From: Micromonospora sp. CCTCC AA 2012012
GTDB taxonomy: Bacteria > Actinomycetota > Actinomycetes > Mycobacteriales > Micromonosporaceae
Direction: 5' to 3'
NCBI RefSeq assembly: GCF_040499845.1
Contig: NZ_CP159342.1
Coordinates: 4,526,001-4,590,000 of the forward strand
DNA length: 64,000 nt
Shown piece after piece: positions 33,542 to 41,559 of the stretch. The notes beneath the pieces were generated by a model. It was not told where the DNA came from, made no database searches, and worked only from the letters and a program-made list of their open reading frames with translations. Position 1 is the first letter of the stretch; each line of letters begins with the position of its first letter. Both the position numbers and the translations under genes were made by a program.

Positions 33542-34057
33542 TCAGCGCGGCTCGGGGAAGCTCGGCCGCTCCGGGTCGACGCCGTCGGGCACGGCGGCGG
33601 CCGCGTACTCCTTCTTGGGGACCATGACCTTGCGGCGGAACACGCAGACCAGCGTGCCGTCCTGGTTGTAGCCGCGGGTCTCGACGGCGACCACGCCCCG
33701 GTCGGGCTTGGAGGCGGACTCGCGCTTGTCCAGCACGGTGGTCTCGCCGTAGATGGTGTCGCCGTGGAAGGTCGGGGCCACGTGTCGCAGCGACTCGATC
33801 TCCAGGTTGGCGATCGCCTTGCCGCTGACGTCCGGCACCGACATGCCGAGCAGCAGCGAGTAGATGTAGTTGCCGACCACCACGTTGCGCTTGAACTGGC
33901 TCGCCGTCTCGGCGTAGTGGGCGTCCATGTGCAGCGGATGGTGGTTCATGGTGAGCAGGCAGAAGAGGTGGTCGTCGTACTCGGTGACCGTCTTGCCGGG
34001 CCAGTGCCGGTAGACCGCGCCGACCTCGAACTCCTCGTAGTAGCGGCCGAACTGCAT
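33542..34057 (-). CDS. MaoC-like enoyl-CoA hydratase
   Basis: The 171-residue hot-dog-fold hydratase begins MQFGRYYEEFEVGAVYRHWP and contains CLLTMNHHPLHMDAHYAETA with the catalytic Asp/His in the D-x5-H hydratase motif. LEIESLRHVAPTFHGDTIYG also matches MaoC enzymes. A paired acyl-CoA dehydrogenase (39690) and CoA-ester lyase (43149) in this window resemble the set used after ethylmalonyl-CoA or methylsuccinyl-CoA steps in actinomycetes, so mesaconyl-CoA hydration is a plausible reaction. That is inference. The start is ATG at 34055-34057 with an AAGG site. Confidence 0.82.
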   Translation of the reverse strand: MQFGRYYEEFEVGAVYRHWPGKTVTEYDDHLFCLLTMNHHPLHMDAHYAETASQFKRNVVVGNYIYSLLLGMSVPDVSGKAIANLEIESLRHVAPTFHGDTIYGETTVLDKRESASKPDRGVVAVETRGYNQDGTLVCVFRRKVMVPKKEYAAAAVPDGVDPERPSFPEPR

Positions 34058-34602
34058 CCTTGTCCCCTCCGACGGGCGGCGATGGAGTTCGGCACAGCAT
34101 GCCTTACCGCTTGTTAAGTCGATGTCGGGGGCGCTGGTGGTGAGGAAATGTCACACCGGCCACAACCGAGGGGAGACGCAATGAGCGGCGGGGCCCTCCC
34201 CGGCACCCGCCGCCCACGCTCTGATGGGACAGATTCTGCCGTACGCCGCCACCGGACGGACAGAGACCGACGTCACATTTATCTTTTTGTAACAATACGG
34301 AGCGTCACGGAGATCCACCATGGGAGCGATCTCTGCAGGCCCGATACGTGCTTGTCAATGGGCAAATTGCTAACTTCCCGCACGAACGCGGGGCGACGTC
34401 CGTGGAAACGCTCCCATCACGTCGGGTCACGCAAATGCGGCGTGCACTTGCGTTCCGCACGGCGGGGAAGAGAGATTCTTCTCGATGGCTCGGAGCGTCA
34501 CCGCACCGTCGCGCGGCGTTTCGGTCCCCAGTCGGCGGGAATTCAAAGACACCCGCCCTGGTTCCAGTGGACGTAGGAAATCCGCGCTGATCGGAGAGTG
34601 CA
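34058..34602. other. 545-base gene-free region upstream of thioredoxin
   Basis: I find no supportable coding region. GC content is visibly lower around 34260-34560, with a T-rich run CATTTATCTTTTTGTAACAA. Frames on either strand give basic low-complexity peptides without motifs. It must hold the promoters of the MaoC gene (minus) and thioredoxin (plus), and it is long enough for a small RNA or a decayed gene. GGAGAG six bases before ATG 34603 is the thioredoxin ribosome site. Confidence 0.5.
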
Positions 34603-34971
34603 ATGGCAACGGTTGAGCTGACCACGGCCAACTTCGACGAGGTGACCGAGCGCGACGGCATCGTGCTGCTCGACTTCTGGGCCGACTGGTGCGGCCCGTG
34701 CAAGCGGTTCGCCCCGGTCTACGAGCGCTCCTCGGAGAAGCACCCGGAGATCGTCTTCGGCAAGGTCGACACCGAGGCGCAGCAGGAACTCGGCGCCAAG
34801 TTCAACATCCGCTCGATCCCGACCGTGATGGCGATCAAGGACGGCGTGATCGTCTACGCCCAGCCGGGCGCCCTGCCGGAGTCCGCGCTGGAGAACCTGA
34901 TCGAGCAGGTCGAGAAGCTCGACATGGAAGAGGTCCGGGAGAAGTTGGCCGACCACGAGCACAAGCACTGA
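34603..34971 (+). CDS. trxA: Thioredoxin
   Basis: The 122-residue thioredoxin has FWADWCGPCKRFAPVY with the active-site WCGPC, then FNIRSIPTVMAIKDG with the cis-Pro after SIPT. It reduces protein disulfides in the cytosol, using NADPH through thioredoxin reductase. It starts directly with the fold (MATVELTTANFDEV) and has a short charged tail (REKLADHEHKH). The actinobacterial main thioredoxin usually sits near trxB; no reductase gene is adjacent here, so this may be an additional thioredoxin. A long upstream region suggests complex regulation. Confidence 0.9.
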   Translation: MATVELTTANFDEVTERDGIVLLDFWADWCGPCKRFAPVYERSSEKHPEIVFGKVDTEAQQELGAKFNIRSIPTVMAIKDGVIVYAQPGALPESALENLIEQVEKLDMEEVREKLADHEHKH

Positions 34972-35140
34972 CGCAGCAGCGATCCGGCACCGGCCGGGCC
35001 CCTGACCGGGGCCCGGCCGGAGTCGTCTCCGACCGACCCTCCCCTGCCACCCGGCCCATGCCCGACAGCGACACGGTCAGCGAGCAGTGGACGACGGAAG
35101 GGCATCCGGGGCTGCCCCGATCCCGTATCGTCACCAGCCG

Positions 35141-35581
35141 ATGGAGACCTTGACCACCCGGGGCCGCGCGGTCCGGCTGGGCGCCACCGCCCTCGGACTC
35201 GCGCTGCTGCTCACCGGCACCCTCCGGGGCACCGACGACGACTTCCCGTTCGGGCCGTTCCGGATGTACTCCACCTCCGAACCCGCCGACGCCCCCGCTC
35301 CGGACACCCGCGTCGAGGGCGTCGACCGCACCGGCACGCTCGTCGACCTGGGCCAGGACGCCACCGGCATCCGCCGCGCCGAGATCGAGGGCCAGCAGTC
35401 CCGCTACACCGCCGACCCCGCTCTGCTGCGCCAGGTCGCCGACGCGTACGCCCAGCGCCACCCGGCGGCGCCCGCCCTGGTCGAGGTCCGCATCGTGATC
35501 CGCTGGTACGACATCCGCGGCGGCCGCCCGACCGGCCGGTGGACCGACGAGACCGCCGTGCGCTGGCAGGCCACCCGATGA
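35141..35581 (+). CDS. Secreted or anchored small protein of the HTTM operon
   Basis: The 146-residue product starts MSE-like with a positive stretch (METLTTRGRAVRLG) and one hydrophobic segment (ATALGLALLLTGTLRG), a signal sequence or anchor. It then has FPFGPFRMYSTSEPADAPAP and a compact domain ending RIVIRWYDIRGGRPTGRWTD. The stop overlaps the start of the HTTM gene (ATGA), so they are co-translated. I recognise no family; its position suggests an extracytoplasmic partner of the HTTM membrane protein. Confidence 0.7.
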   Translation: METLTTRGRAVRLGATALGLALLLTGTLRGTDDDFPFGPFRMYSTSEPADAPAPDTRVEGVDRTGTLVDLGQDATGIRRAEIEGQQSRYTADPALLRQVADAYAQRHPAAPALVEVRIVIRWYDIRGGRPTGRWTDETAVRWQATR

Positions 35582-36483
35582 CCGGCTGGCTGACCGAGGC
35601 CGTCCCCCGGGGGCGGATCGCCGCCTTCCGTACCCTGGTCTATCTCTTCGTCGCCGCGGACCTGCTCGTCTTCACCCCCTGGGTACGCAGCCGGGTCGCC
35701 GTGCCCGGCGAGCTGTACCAGCCGCTGCTGATCGGCCGGCTGCTCCCGCTGCCGACCCCCACCCCGGTGGTGGTCGGGGTGATCTTCTGGGCCCTGCTGC
35801 TGCTCGCCCTGCTCGCCGCCACCGGACGCGCGCCGCGCCTGCTCGGCTGGGCGGTCTTCGCGCTCTACCTCGAGTGGATGATCGTCGCGATGAGCTACGG
35901 GAAGGTCGACCACGACCGGTTCGGGCTGCTGGTTGCGCTCGCCGCGCTCCCCACCGCCGGGCGCGCCCGGCACGGCGACCCGACCCGCACCGAGGCCGGG
36001 GGCTGGGCGCTCCGCGTCACCCAGCTCGCGGTGATCTGCACGTACTTCCTCGCCGCCTGGGCGAAGTTCCGCTTCGGCGGCCTGGACTGGGCGACCGGCT
36101 CGGTGCTGGCCCGCGCGATCATCCGGCGCGGCACCGACCTGGCCGACGTCATCGCCCAGGTGCCGCACCTGCTGATCGTGGCCCAGTTCGGCATCCTGGC
36201 CTTCGAACTGCTCAGCCCGGTGGTCTTCCTGCTGCCCGAGCGGTGGCGGCTGGCCATGGTCGGCTTCTTCTACTCGTTCCACCTGGTGACCATCGCGACG
36301 ATCACCATCTCGTTCGCCCCGCACCTGGTCGCGATGACGAGCTTCCTGCCGCTGGAACGGGTCCGTCCGGTCGTCCTCGCGCGACGCCTGCTCACCCGCG
36401 GTCGGCCACGCACCGGCGAGGACCCGGCGACGCCGACCCCGCTGGCCGGTCCCGAGCCGGCGGTGGGGCCGGCCACCACCTGA
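35578..36483 (+). CDS. HTTM-domain membrane protein (vitamin-K-carboxylase-like)
   Basis: The 301-residue protein has several hydrophobic helices and the HTTM pattern: FRTLVYLFVAADLLVFTPWV at the start, LEWMIVAMSYGKVDHDRFGL in the middle, ICTYFLAAWAKFRFGGLDWA, and LERVRPV near the end. HTTM domains are shared with gamma-glutamyl carboxylase and are found in bacteria beside DCC1-type thiol oxidoreductases, as here (36499-36918). The start ATG 35578 overlaps the stop of the 146-residue gene. The bacterial function is unknown; redox or lipid-quinone chemistry in the membrane is a reasonable guess. Confidence 0.82.
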   Translation: MTGWLTEAVPRGRIAAFRTLVYLFVAADLLVFTPWVRSRVAVPGELYQPLLIGRLLPLPTPTPVVVGVIFWALLLLALLAATGRAPRLLGWAVFALYLEWMIVAMSYGKVDHDRFGLLVALAALPTAGRARHGDPTRTEAGGWALRVTQLAVICTYFLAAWAKFRFGGLDWATGSVLARAIIRRGTDLADVIAQVPHLLIVAQFGILAFELLSPVVFLLPERWRLAMVGFFYSFHLVTIATITISFAPHLVAMTSFLPLERVRPVVLARRLLTRGRPRTGEDPATPTPLAGPEPAVGPATT

Positions 36484-36498
36484 CCCGGCGGCTGCCGG

Positions 36499-36918
36499 TC
36501 AGGAGCCGGCGGCGGGACCGCCGGTCGGACCGTAGAGGCGCTCCCGGGCCTCCTGCGGGAGCGAGCAGGCGGCGGTGCCACCGGGAAGGCGGTGCCGGTT
36601 GCGGGCCACCCAGCGGTACGCCGGCCAGGCGGCGGCACGGACCGGCGGGAAGCGCAGCCCGGAGCCGGCGACCCGCCAGAGCGGCCCGCTGTCACCGAGC
36701 AGCTTGGCGATCGCGTCCGGGCCGGCGGCGCGGGAGCCGTCCGCACCGACCCACTGCACCGCCTCCTCGCACTCCGCCTCGGTCAGGCCGAGCGCGGCCA
36801 GGTCGGCGAACTGCCACGGCAGCACCCGGGCGCCGGTGGGGATCCGCCGCTCGATGAACTCGGCGCAGCGGCTGCAGAAGGCGCAGTCGCCGTCGTAGAC
36901 GAAGGTGGACGTCTCCAT
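36499..36918 (-). CDS. DCC1-like thiol-disulfide oxidoreductase (DUF393)
   Basis: The 139-residue thioredoxin-fold protein has the signature YDGDCAFCSRCAEF (the D-x-x-C-x-x-C core DGDCAFC). VGADGSRAAGPDAIAKLLGD follows, and a C-terminal LPGGTAACSLPQEAR completes the family pattern. It is convergent with the HTTM gene. The two families are repeatedly neighbours in bacteria, so they may share a redox role. The start ATG at 36916-36918 places the catalytic motif near residue 10; ATG at 36927 is an alternative. Confidence 0.82.
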   Translation of the reverse strand: METSTFVYDGDCAFCSRCAEFIERRIPTGARVLPWQFADLAALGLTEAECEEAVQWVGADGSRAAGPDAIAKLLGDSGPLWRVAGSGLRFPPVRAAAWPAYRWVARNRHRLPGGTAACSLPQEARERLYGPTGGPAAGS

Positions 36919-36985
36919 GCCTCCCATCCTCCACCCGTCACGGGCGCTCCGGTGACCGGTGTCCGGCGGGTCACTTGCGCTTCAT

Positions 36986-37001
36986 TGGTACGCATGTTCG
37001 A
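36986..37001 (+). promoter_or_regulatory. SOS-box-like site upstream of the radical SAM gene
   Basis: TGGTAC-GCAT-GTTCGA matches the actinobacterial LexA box TCGAAC-N4-GTTCGA fully in the right half and at four of six positions in the left half. It lies 10 bases before ATG 37011. LexA control of the mycobacterial homologue Rv2578c is part of the published SOS regulon as I recall it, so the site is plausible. Confidence 0.5.
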
Positions 37002-37010
37002 ATAGTGGCC

Positions 37011-39077
37011 ATGCGCTGGGACAACCTCTCCGCTCCCCCGGACGAGGGCCGTCCCGACGGGGCAGCGCCAGCGACTCCACCCCTGCCGCTGGCGCTCCCC
37101 GGCGCCGTCGCCCGCACCTTCGACACCCCCGGCTTCGCCGGCATGACGTTCTACGAGGTGCAGGCGAAATCGATCATCAATCGGGTGCCCGGCGAGTCCC
37201 GCGTCCCGTTCGAGTGGACGGTCAACCCGTACCGGGGCTGCAGTCATGCCTGCGTCTACTGCCTGGCGGGTGACACCCCGATCCTGATGGCGAACGGCCG
37301 CACCATGCCGATCAGTGAACTGGAGCCCGGCGACCGGATCTACGGGACCGCACGGCAAGGTGCCTACCGTCGCTATGTCGTCACCACCGTGCTCGACAAG
37401 TGGTCGACGATGAAGCCGGCCTATCGGATCACGCTCGCCGACGGCACCACCTTGATCGCCAGCGGCGACCATCGCTTCCTCTCGGACCGGGGTTGGAAAT
37501 TCGTCACCGGCGCGATGTACGGCGCGGAAGAGCGTCCCTACCTCACCACCAAGAACAGACTGATCGGCACGGGCCGCTTCGAAGCTGCGCCGAAGTGCTC
37601 TTCCGACTACCGGCGGGGCTACCTCTGCGGGATGATCCGGGGCGACGCCAACCTCGGCACCTACTCGTACCCCTACGGCACGGTGCACCGGTTCCGATTG
37701 GCCCTTGCCGACGACGAGGCGCTCGGACGCACCGAACGGTTCCTCGCCGACGCGGGCATCACCACGCGGCGCTTCTCCGTCACCCCCGCGAGCGCCACGA
37801 GACGTGCGATGACCGCCATCCGCACCTCCAGGCAGTGCGACATCCAGGCCATCACCGAGGTGATCCGATGGCCGGAGCAACCCACGGACGACTGGACGAG
37901 CGGCTTCCTCGCCGGCATCTTCGACGCCGAGGGAAGTTGCAGCCGCGGCATCTTCCGGATCAGTAACAGCGATGACGACGTGCTTGATCAGACCGCCTCA
38001 GCGCTGACCCGTTTCGGGTTCAACTGGGTGCTGGAGGATCCCGGCCGTGCCGACCGCGTACGGTCGATCCGCCTGACCGGCGGCCTTCCCGCCAGGTTGC
38101 GCTTCTTCCACATGACCGATCCGGCCATCACCCGTAAGCGAACCATTGAGGGTGCGGCGCTGAAGTGCCAGTCCGAGCTGCGGGTGGTCGACATCGAGTC
38201 GCTCGGGTTGGAGCTTCCCCTGTGGGACATCACCACCGGCACGGGCGACTTCATCGCCAACGGGGTCGTCAGTCACAACTGCTTCGCGAGGAACACCCAC
38301 ACCTTTCTCGACCTGGACGCCGGTGAGGACTTCGACCGGAAGGTGATTGTCAAGGTCAACGCCGGTGAGCTGGTCCGGCGCGAGCTGGCCGCCCCGCGCT
38401 GGCGCGGTGCGCACGTCGCGATGGGCACCAACGTGGACTGCTACCAGCGCGCCGAGGGGCGCTACCGTCTGATGCCGCCGATCATCGAGGCGCTGCGCGA
38501 CTTCGCCAACCCGTTCTCGATCCTCACCAAGGGCACCTTGATCCTGCGCGACCTGCCGCTGCTGCGCCAGGCCGCCGAGGCGACCCGGGTCGGCATCTCC
38601 TACTCGGTCGGCTTCGTCGACGAGGCGCTGTGGCGGGCGGTCGAGCCGGGCACCCCCAGCCCGCGACGCCGACTCGACGCGGTGCGGCAGCTCGCCGACG
38701 CCGGCTTCGAGGTGGGCGTGCTGATGGCGCCGATCCTGCCCGGGCTCAGCGACGACGACGCGTCGATCGACGCCACCGTGTCGGCGATCGCCGCCGCCGG
38801 GGCGGCCGGCGTGACCGCGCTGCCGCTGCACCTGCGCCCCGGCGCCCGCGAGTGGTACGCGCACTGGCTGGCCCGGGAGTTCCCGCAGCTGGTCCCCCGC
38901 TACCGCCGGCTCTATCAGGCGGGCGCGTACGCGCCGCAGGCGTACCAGCGGGAGGTGACGGCGCGGGTGCGGATGGCGGCCCGCCGGCACGGGCTGCACC
39001 GGGGCGAGGTCGGGGACAACCGGCGGTTGCCGGAGGCGTCCACACCGCCCGCCGCCGAGCAGCTCTCCCTCCTCTGA
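37011..39077 (+). CDS. Rv2578c-family radical SAM protein, precursor with intein
   Basis: The 688-residue precursor splits into an 83-residue N-extein, a 340-residue intein and a 265-residue C-extein. The spliced 348-residue protein equals the usual family length. The extein signatures are FEWTVNPYRGCSHACVY followed after splicing by CFARNTHTF, giving the radical SAM motif CSHACVYC with Cys77, Cys81 and Cys84, and VAMGTNVDCYQRAEGRYRLM further on. Related proteins belong to the SPL/DNA-repair-like radical SAM group; the reaction is unknown. The start ATG is at 37011 (MRWDNLSAPP, as in mycobacterial homologues). A LexA-like site lies upstream, suggesting DNA-damage induction. Confidence 0.92.
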   Translation: MRWDNLSAPPDEGRPDGAAPATPPLPLALPGAVARTFDTPGFAGMTFYEVQAKSIINRVPGESRVPFEWTVNPYRGCSHACVYCLAGDTPILMANGRTMPISELEPGDRIYGTARQGAYRRYVVTTVLDKWSTMKPAYRITLADGTTLIASGDHRFLSDRGWKFVTGAMYGAEERPYLTTKNRLIGTGRFEAAPKCSSDYRRGYLCGMIRGDANLGTYSYPYGTVHRFRLALADDEALGRTERFLADAGITTRRFSVTPASATRRAMTAIRTSRQCDIQAITEVIRWPEQPTDDWTSGFLAGIFDAEGSCSRGIFRISNSDDDVLDQTASALTRFGFNWVLEDPGRADRVRSIRLTGGLPARLRFFHMTDPAITRKRTIEGAALKCQSELRVVDIESLGLELPLWDITTGTGDFIANGVVSHNCFARNTHTFLDLDAGEDFDRKVIVKVNAGELVRRELAAPRWRGAHVAMGTNVDCYQRAEGRYRLMPPIIEALRDFANPFSILTKGTLILRDLPLLRQAAEATRVGISYSVGFVDEALWRAVEPGTPSPRRRLDAVRQLADAGFEVGVLMAPILPGLSDDDASIDATVSAIAAAGAAGVTALPLHLRPGAREWYAHWLAREFPQLVPRYRRLYQAGAYAPQAYQREVTARVRMAARRHGLHRGEVGDNRRLPEASTPPAAEQLSLL
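37260..38279 (+). mobile_element. Intein with LAGLIDADG homing endonuclease, in the radical SAM cysteine motif
   Basis: The intein is exactly 340 residues. Residue 1 is Cys in CLAGDTPILM (block A), block B is DGTTLIASGDHRF with His71, and the end is DFIANGVVSHN (blocks F/G), followed by Cys +1. Two LAGLIDADG helices are seen: YLCGMIRGDA (121-130) and FLAGIFDAEG (216-225). Both carry the acidic residues needed for DNA cutting, so the endonuclease may be active. Insertion falls before the third cluster Cys, so the protein cannot bind its Fe-S cluster correctly until it splices. The DNA has lower GC than its exteins, consistent with transfer. Confidence 0.95.
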
Positions 39078-39204
39078 GGACGAAACCCGTCGACGGGCCC
39101 GCGCACGTTCCGGGCGTGCCGGAAATCGTCGGTGCGGCGCGGCGGTGGCAACGCCTCTCCCGCGCCAGGGCACCTGCCGCCGGCTGCGGGGTTAGGCTCG
39201 GTTG

Positions 39205-39621
39205 ATGCGTTCAGCCCAGCAGATCCTCGCCGACTCCGCCGTCATCGCCGTCGTGGGCGCGTCCCGCGACCCGGGCAAGGCCGCGCACCGGGTGCCCCTG
39301 GAGATGCAGCGCCACGGCTGGCGGATCATCCCGGTGAACCCGACGGTGGACGAACTCTTCGGTGAGCGGGCGTACGCCTCGCTGGCCGACATCCCGCACC
39401 CGGTGGACCTGGTCGACGTGTTCCGCCCGGCGCGCGACGCCGTGGAGGTGGTCCGCCAGGCGGTGACGATCGGCGCCCCCGCCGTCTGGCTGCAGCTCGG
39501 CATCGTCTCCGCGGAGGCACGAAGGATCGCCGAGGAGGCCGACATCGACTACGTCGAGGACCGCTGCCTCATCATCGAACGCGCCGCCGCCAACCTGACC
39601 GGCCCCCGCCCGTCGCGTTGA
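39205..39621 (+). CDS. CoA-binding domain protein (YccU-like)
   Basis: The 138-residue Rossmann protein has the CoA-binding pattern DSAVIAVVGASRDPGKAAHR, followed by VPLEMQRHGWRIIPVNPTVD. Strands and loops continue through DIPHPVDLVDVFRPARDAVE to AVWLQLGIVSAEARRIAEEA. It is the small stand-alone type, as in YccU, whose function is unknown. The start is ATG at 39205 (TTG at 39202 is possible). It ends where a long hairpin begins (39618-39675), shared with the convergent acyl-CoA dehydrogenase. Confidence 0.88.
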   Translation: MRSAQQILADSAVIAVVGASRDPGKAAHRVPLEMQRHGWRIIPVNPTVDELFGERAYASLADIPHPVDLVDVFRPARDAVEVVRQAVTIGAPAVWLQLGIVSAEARRIAEEADIDYVEDRCLIIERAAANLTGPRPSR

Positions 39622-39675
39622 TCAAGAAGTTTGCGTCAGCCGAGCACTCGGATCTGACGCAAACTTCTTGATCAA
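39618..39675. terminator. Bidirectional terminator with 22-bp perfect stem
   Basis: The arm TTGATCAAGAAGTTTGCGTCAG (positions 39618-39639) is the exact reverse complement of 39654-39675, with a 14-base loop that itself pairs (CCGAG/CTCGG). The left arm overlaps the stop codon of the CoA-binding gene and the right arm ends 15 bases before the acyl-CoA dehydrogenase stop. It can end both convergent genes. Confidence 0.85.
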
Positions 39676-39689
39676 CCAGGAGAACAGGG

Positions 39690-40886
39690 TCAGAGCTTGT
39701 ACTGCTTGAGGAGGCCGCGGGAGATGATGGTCTTCTGGATCTCCGAGGTGCCCTCGCCGATGAGCAGGAACGGGGCCTCCCGCATCAGCCGCTCGATCTC
39801 GTACTCCTTGGAGTAGCCGTAGCCGCCGTGGATGCGGAACGCCTCCTGGACGACCTCGGCGCAGTACTCCGAGGCGAGCAGCTTGGCCATGCCGGCCTCG
39901 ACGTCGTTGCGCTGGCCGGCGTCCTTGAGCCGGGCGGCGTTGACCATGAGCGCGTGCGCGGCCTCGATCTTGGTGCCCATCTCGGCGAGCTTGAAGGCGA
40001 TGGCCTGGTGCTTCGTCAGCGGCTGGCCGAAGGTCTTCCGCTGCTGGGCGTACGCGACGGCCAGCTCGAAGGCGCGGATGGAGATGCCGCAGGCGCGGGC
40101 GGCCACGTTGACCCGGCCGACCTCGATCCCGTCCATCATCTGATAGAAGCCACGGCCGACCTTGTCGGCGCCGCCGAGGACCGCCGAGTCGGGCACGGTC
40201 ACCCCGTCGAGGACCATCTCGGTGGTCTCGACGCCCTTGTAACCCATCTTGTCGATCTTGCCGGGGATGGTCAGGCCGGGCGCGGTCTCGCCGAAGCCCG
40301 GCTCCTTCTCCAGCAGGAAGGTGCTCATGTTGCCGTAGACCGAGTCGGCGCCGGTTTCGGTCTTGACCAGGGTCGCCACCACCGACGAGTACGCCCCGTT
40401 GGTCAGCCACATCTTCTGGCCGTTGAGCACGTAGTTGTCGCCGTCGCGGACCGCCTTCGACTTGATCGCCGAGACGTCCGAGCCGCACTCCGGTTCCGAC
40501 ATCGAGAAGGCACCGCGCACCTCGCCGGTGGCCATCCTCGGCAGCAGCCGGAACTTCTGCTCCGCCGAGCCGTGCTGTGAGATCAGGTACGCGACGATGA
40601 AGTGGGTGTTGACGATGCCGGAGATCGACATCCAGCCCCGGGAGAGCTCCTCGACCACCAGGGCGTACGTCAGCAGGGACTCGCCGAGGCCGCCGTACTC
40701 CTCGTCGATGGTCAGGCCGAAGAGTCCCATCTCGCGCATCCCGTCGAGGATGTCGGTCGGGTACTCGTCGGCGTGCTCCAGCCGCTGGGCGTGCGGGATG
40801 ATCTCCTTGTCCGCGAACTCCCGGACGGTTTCCAGGATCGACCGCTGCACATCGGTCAGGCCGGGCGTCTGGGCGAGTCGGGCCAT
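39690..40886 (-). CDS. Acyl-CoA dehydrogenase
   Basis: The 398-residue flavoprotein has the complete fold: an N-terminal helix domain (QRSILETVREFADKEIIPHA), FAD/substrate motifs AFSMSEPECGSDVSAIKSKA and MWLTNGAYSSVVATLVKTET, and the catalytic-Glu region FLLIGEGTSEIQKTIISRGL near the C-terminus. Electrons go to ETF. With the MaoC and CoA-lyase genes in the window it fits the methylsuccinyl-CoA dehydrogenase position of actinomycete ethylmalonyl-CoA-type metabolism, but the substrate cannot be told. The start ATG is at 40884-40886. Confidence 0.9.
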   Translation of the reverse strand: MARLAQTPGLTDVQRSILETVREFADKEIIPHAQRLEHADEYPTDILDGMREMGLFGLTIDEEYGGLGESLLTYALVVEELSRGWMSISGIVNTHFIVAYLISQHGSAEQKFRLLPRMATGEVRGAFSMSEPECGSDVSAIKSKAVRDGDNYVLNGQKMWLTNGAYSSVVATLVKTETGADSVYGNMSTFLLEKEPGFGETAPGLTIPGKIDKMGYKGVETTEMVLDGVTVPDSAVLGGADKVGRGFYQMMDGIEVGRVNVAARACGISIRAFELAVAYAQQRKTFGQPLTKHQAIAFKLAEMGTKIEAAHALMVNAARLKDAGQRNDVEAGMAKLLASEYCAEVVQEAFRIHGGYGYSKEYEIERLMREAPFLLIGEGTSEIQKTIISRGLLKQYKL

Positions 40887-41064
40887 CTCAGCCTCCGGGG
40901 GATCGGCGCATTACTCGTGGGTAACTGAACGCTCGGTCAGTATCTGTCCCCCGGCCTGCCGCGCCAAGGTGACCAGTCCACACAACCGCTGTGAAAAGGT
41001 TCACCGCTGCGGGTAGCGTCCGCAAGAGAGCAGGCCGTTGAGCTGGGACGGAAGGGGTGCAGGG

Positions 41065-41556
41065 GTGAGCCAACCACCGGGCGGCGAGCCGGAACAGCCA
41101 CCGTCGCCGTACGAGCCGCCGACCCACGGGCAGCAGCCGCAGTGGGGCGAACAGGCGCCCCAGGGGCAGCAGTCGCCCTGGGGCGAACAGGCACCCCAGG
41201 GGCAGCAGCGGCAGTGGGGCGAACAGGCGCCCTACGGGCAGCAGCCGTCGTACGCCCCGCAGCCGCCCTACGGGCAGTACGGCCCGCCGCCCGGCCCGGG
41301 ACCCCGACCGGGTGGCGGCCCCAACGTGCTGGCCATCCTGTCGCTGGTGCTCGCGTTCGTCTTCGCCCCGGCCGGCATCGTCTGCGGCCACCTCGCCAAG
41401 CGGCAGATCCGGCAGACCGGCGAGGAGGGGAACCAGCTCGCCACCTGGGGGCTGATCCTCAGCTACGTCTTCACCGCGCTCGGGCTGCTCGCCTGCTGCG
41501 GCTGGATCGCCTTCGCGTACTGGGCGAACTCCGACGGGGGCGGCTCCTACCGCTGA
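41065..41556 (+). CDS. DUF4190-type membrane protein with WGEQAPQGQQ repeats
   Basis: The 163-residue protein has a Gln/Pro-rich N-terminus with three tandem copies of a ten-residue unit (WGEQAPQGQQ and close variants). Two hydrophobic segments follow (NVLAILSLVLAFVFAPAGIV and LATWGLILSYVFTALGLLAC) around AKRQIRQTGEEGN. This is the DUF4190 layout, found next to similar proteins in many actinobacteria; the one at 42570 is a second example. Start GTG 41065 follows a purine-rich stretch. The function is unknown. It is convergent with the SDR gene. Confidence 0.78.
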   Translation: MSQPPGGEPEQPPSPYEPPTHGQQPQWGEQAPQGQQSPWGEQAPQGQQRQWGEQAPYGQQPSYAPQPPYGQYGPPPGPGPRPGGGPNVLAILSLVLAFVFAPAGIVCGHLAKRQIRQTGEEGNQLATWGLILSYVFTALGLLACCGWIAFAYWANSDGGGSYR

Positions 41557-41559
41557 GGC

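Noticed and set aside
34305..34703. A minus-strand 132-codon frame in the gap upstream of thioredoxin
   Set aside because: It is Ser/Thr/Arg-rich, overlaps the start of the thioredoxin gene, and lacks a ribosome site.
41131..41260. Tandem repeats considered as a CRISPR array
   Set aside because: The repeats encode WGEQAPQGQQ units in frame in the DUF4190 gene; there are no unique spacers and no cas genes.
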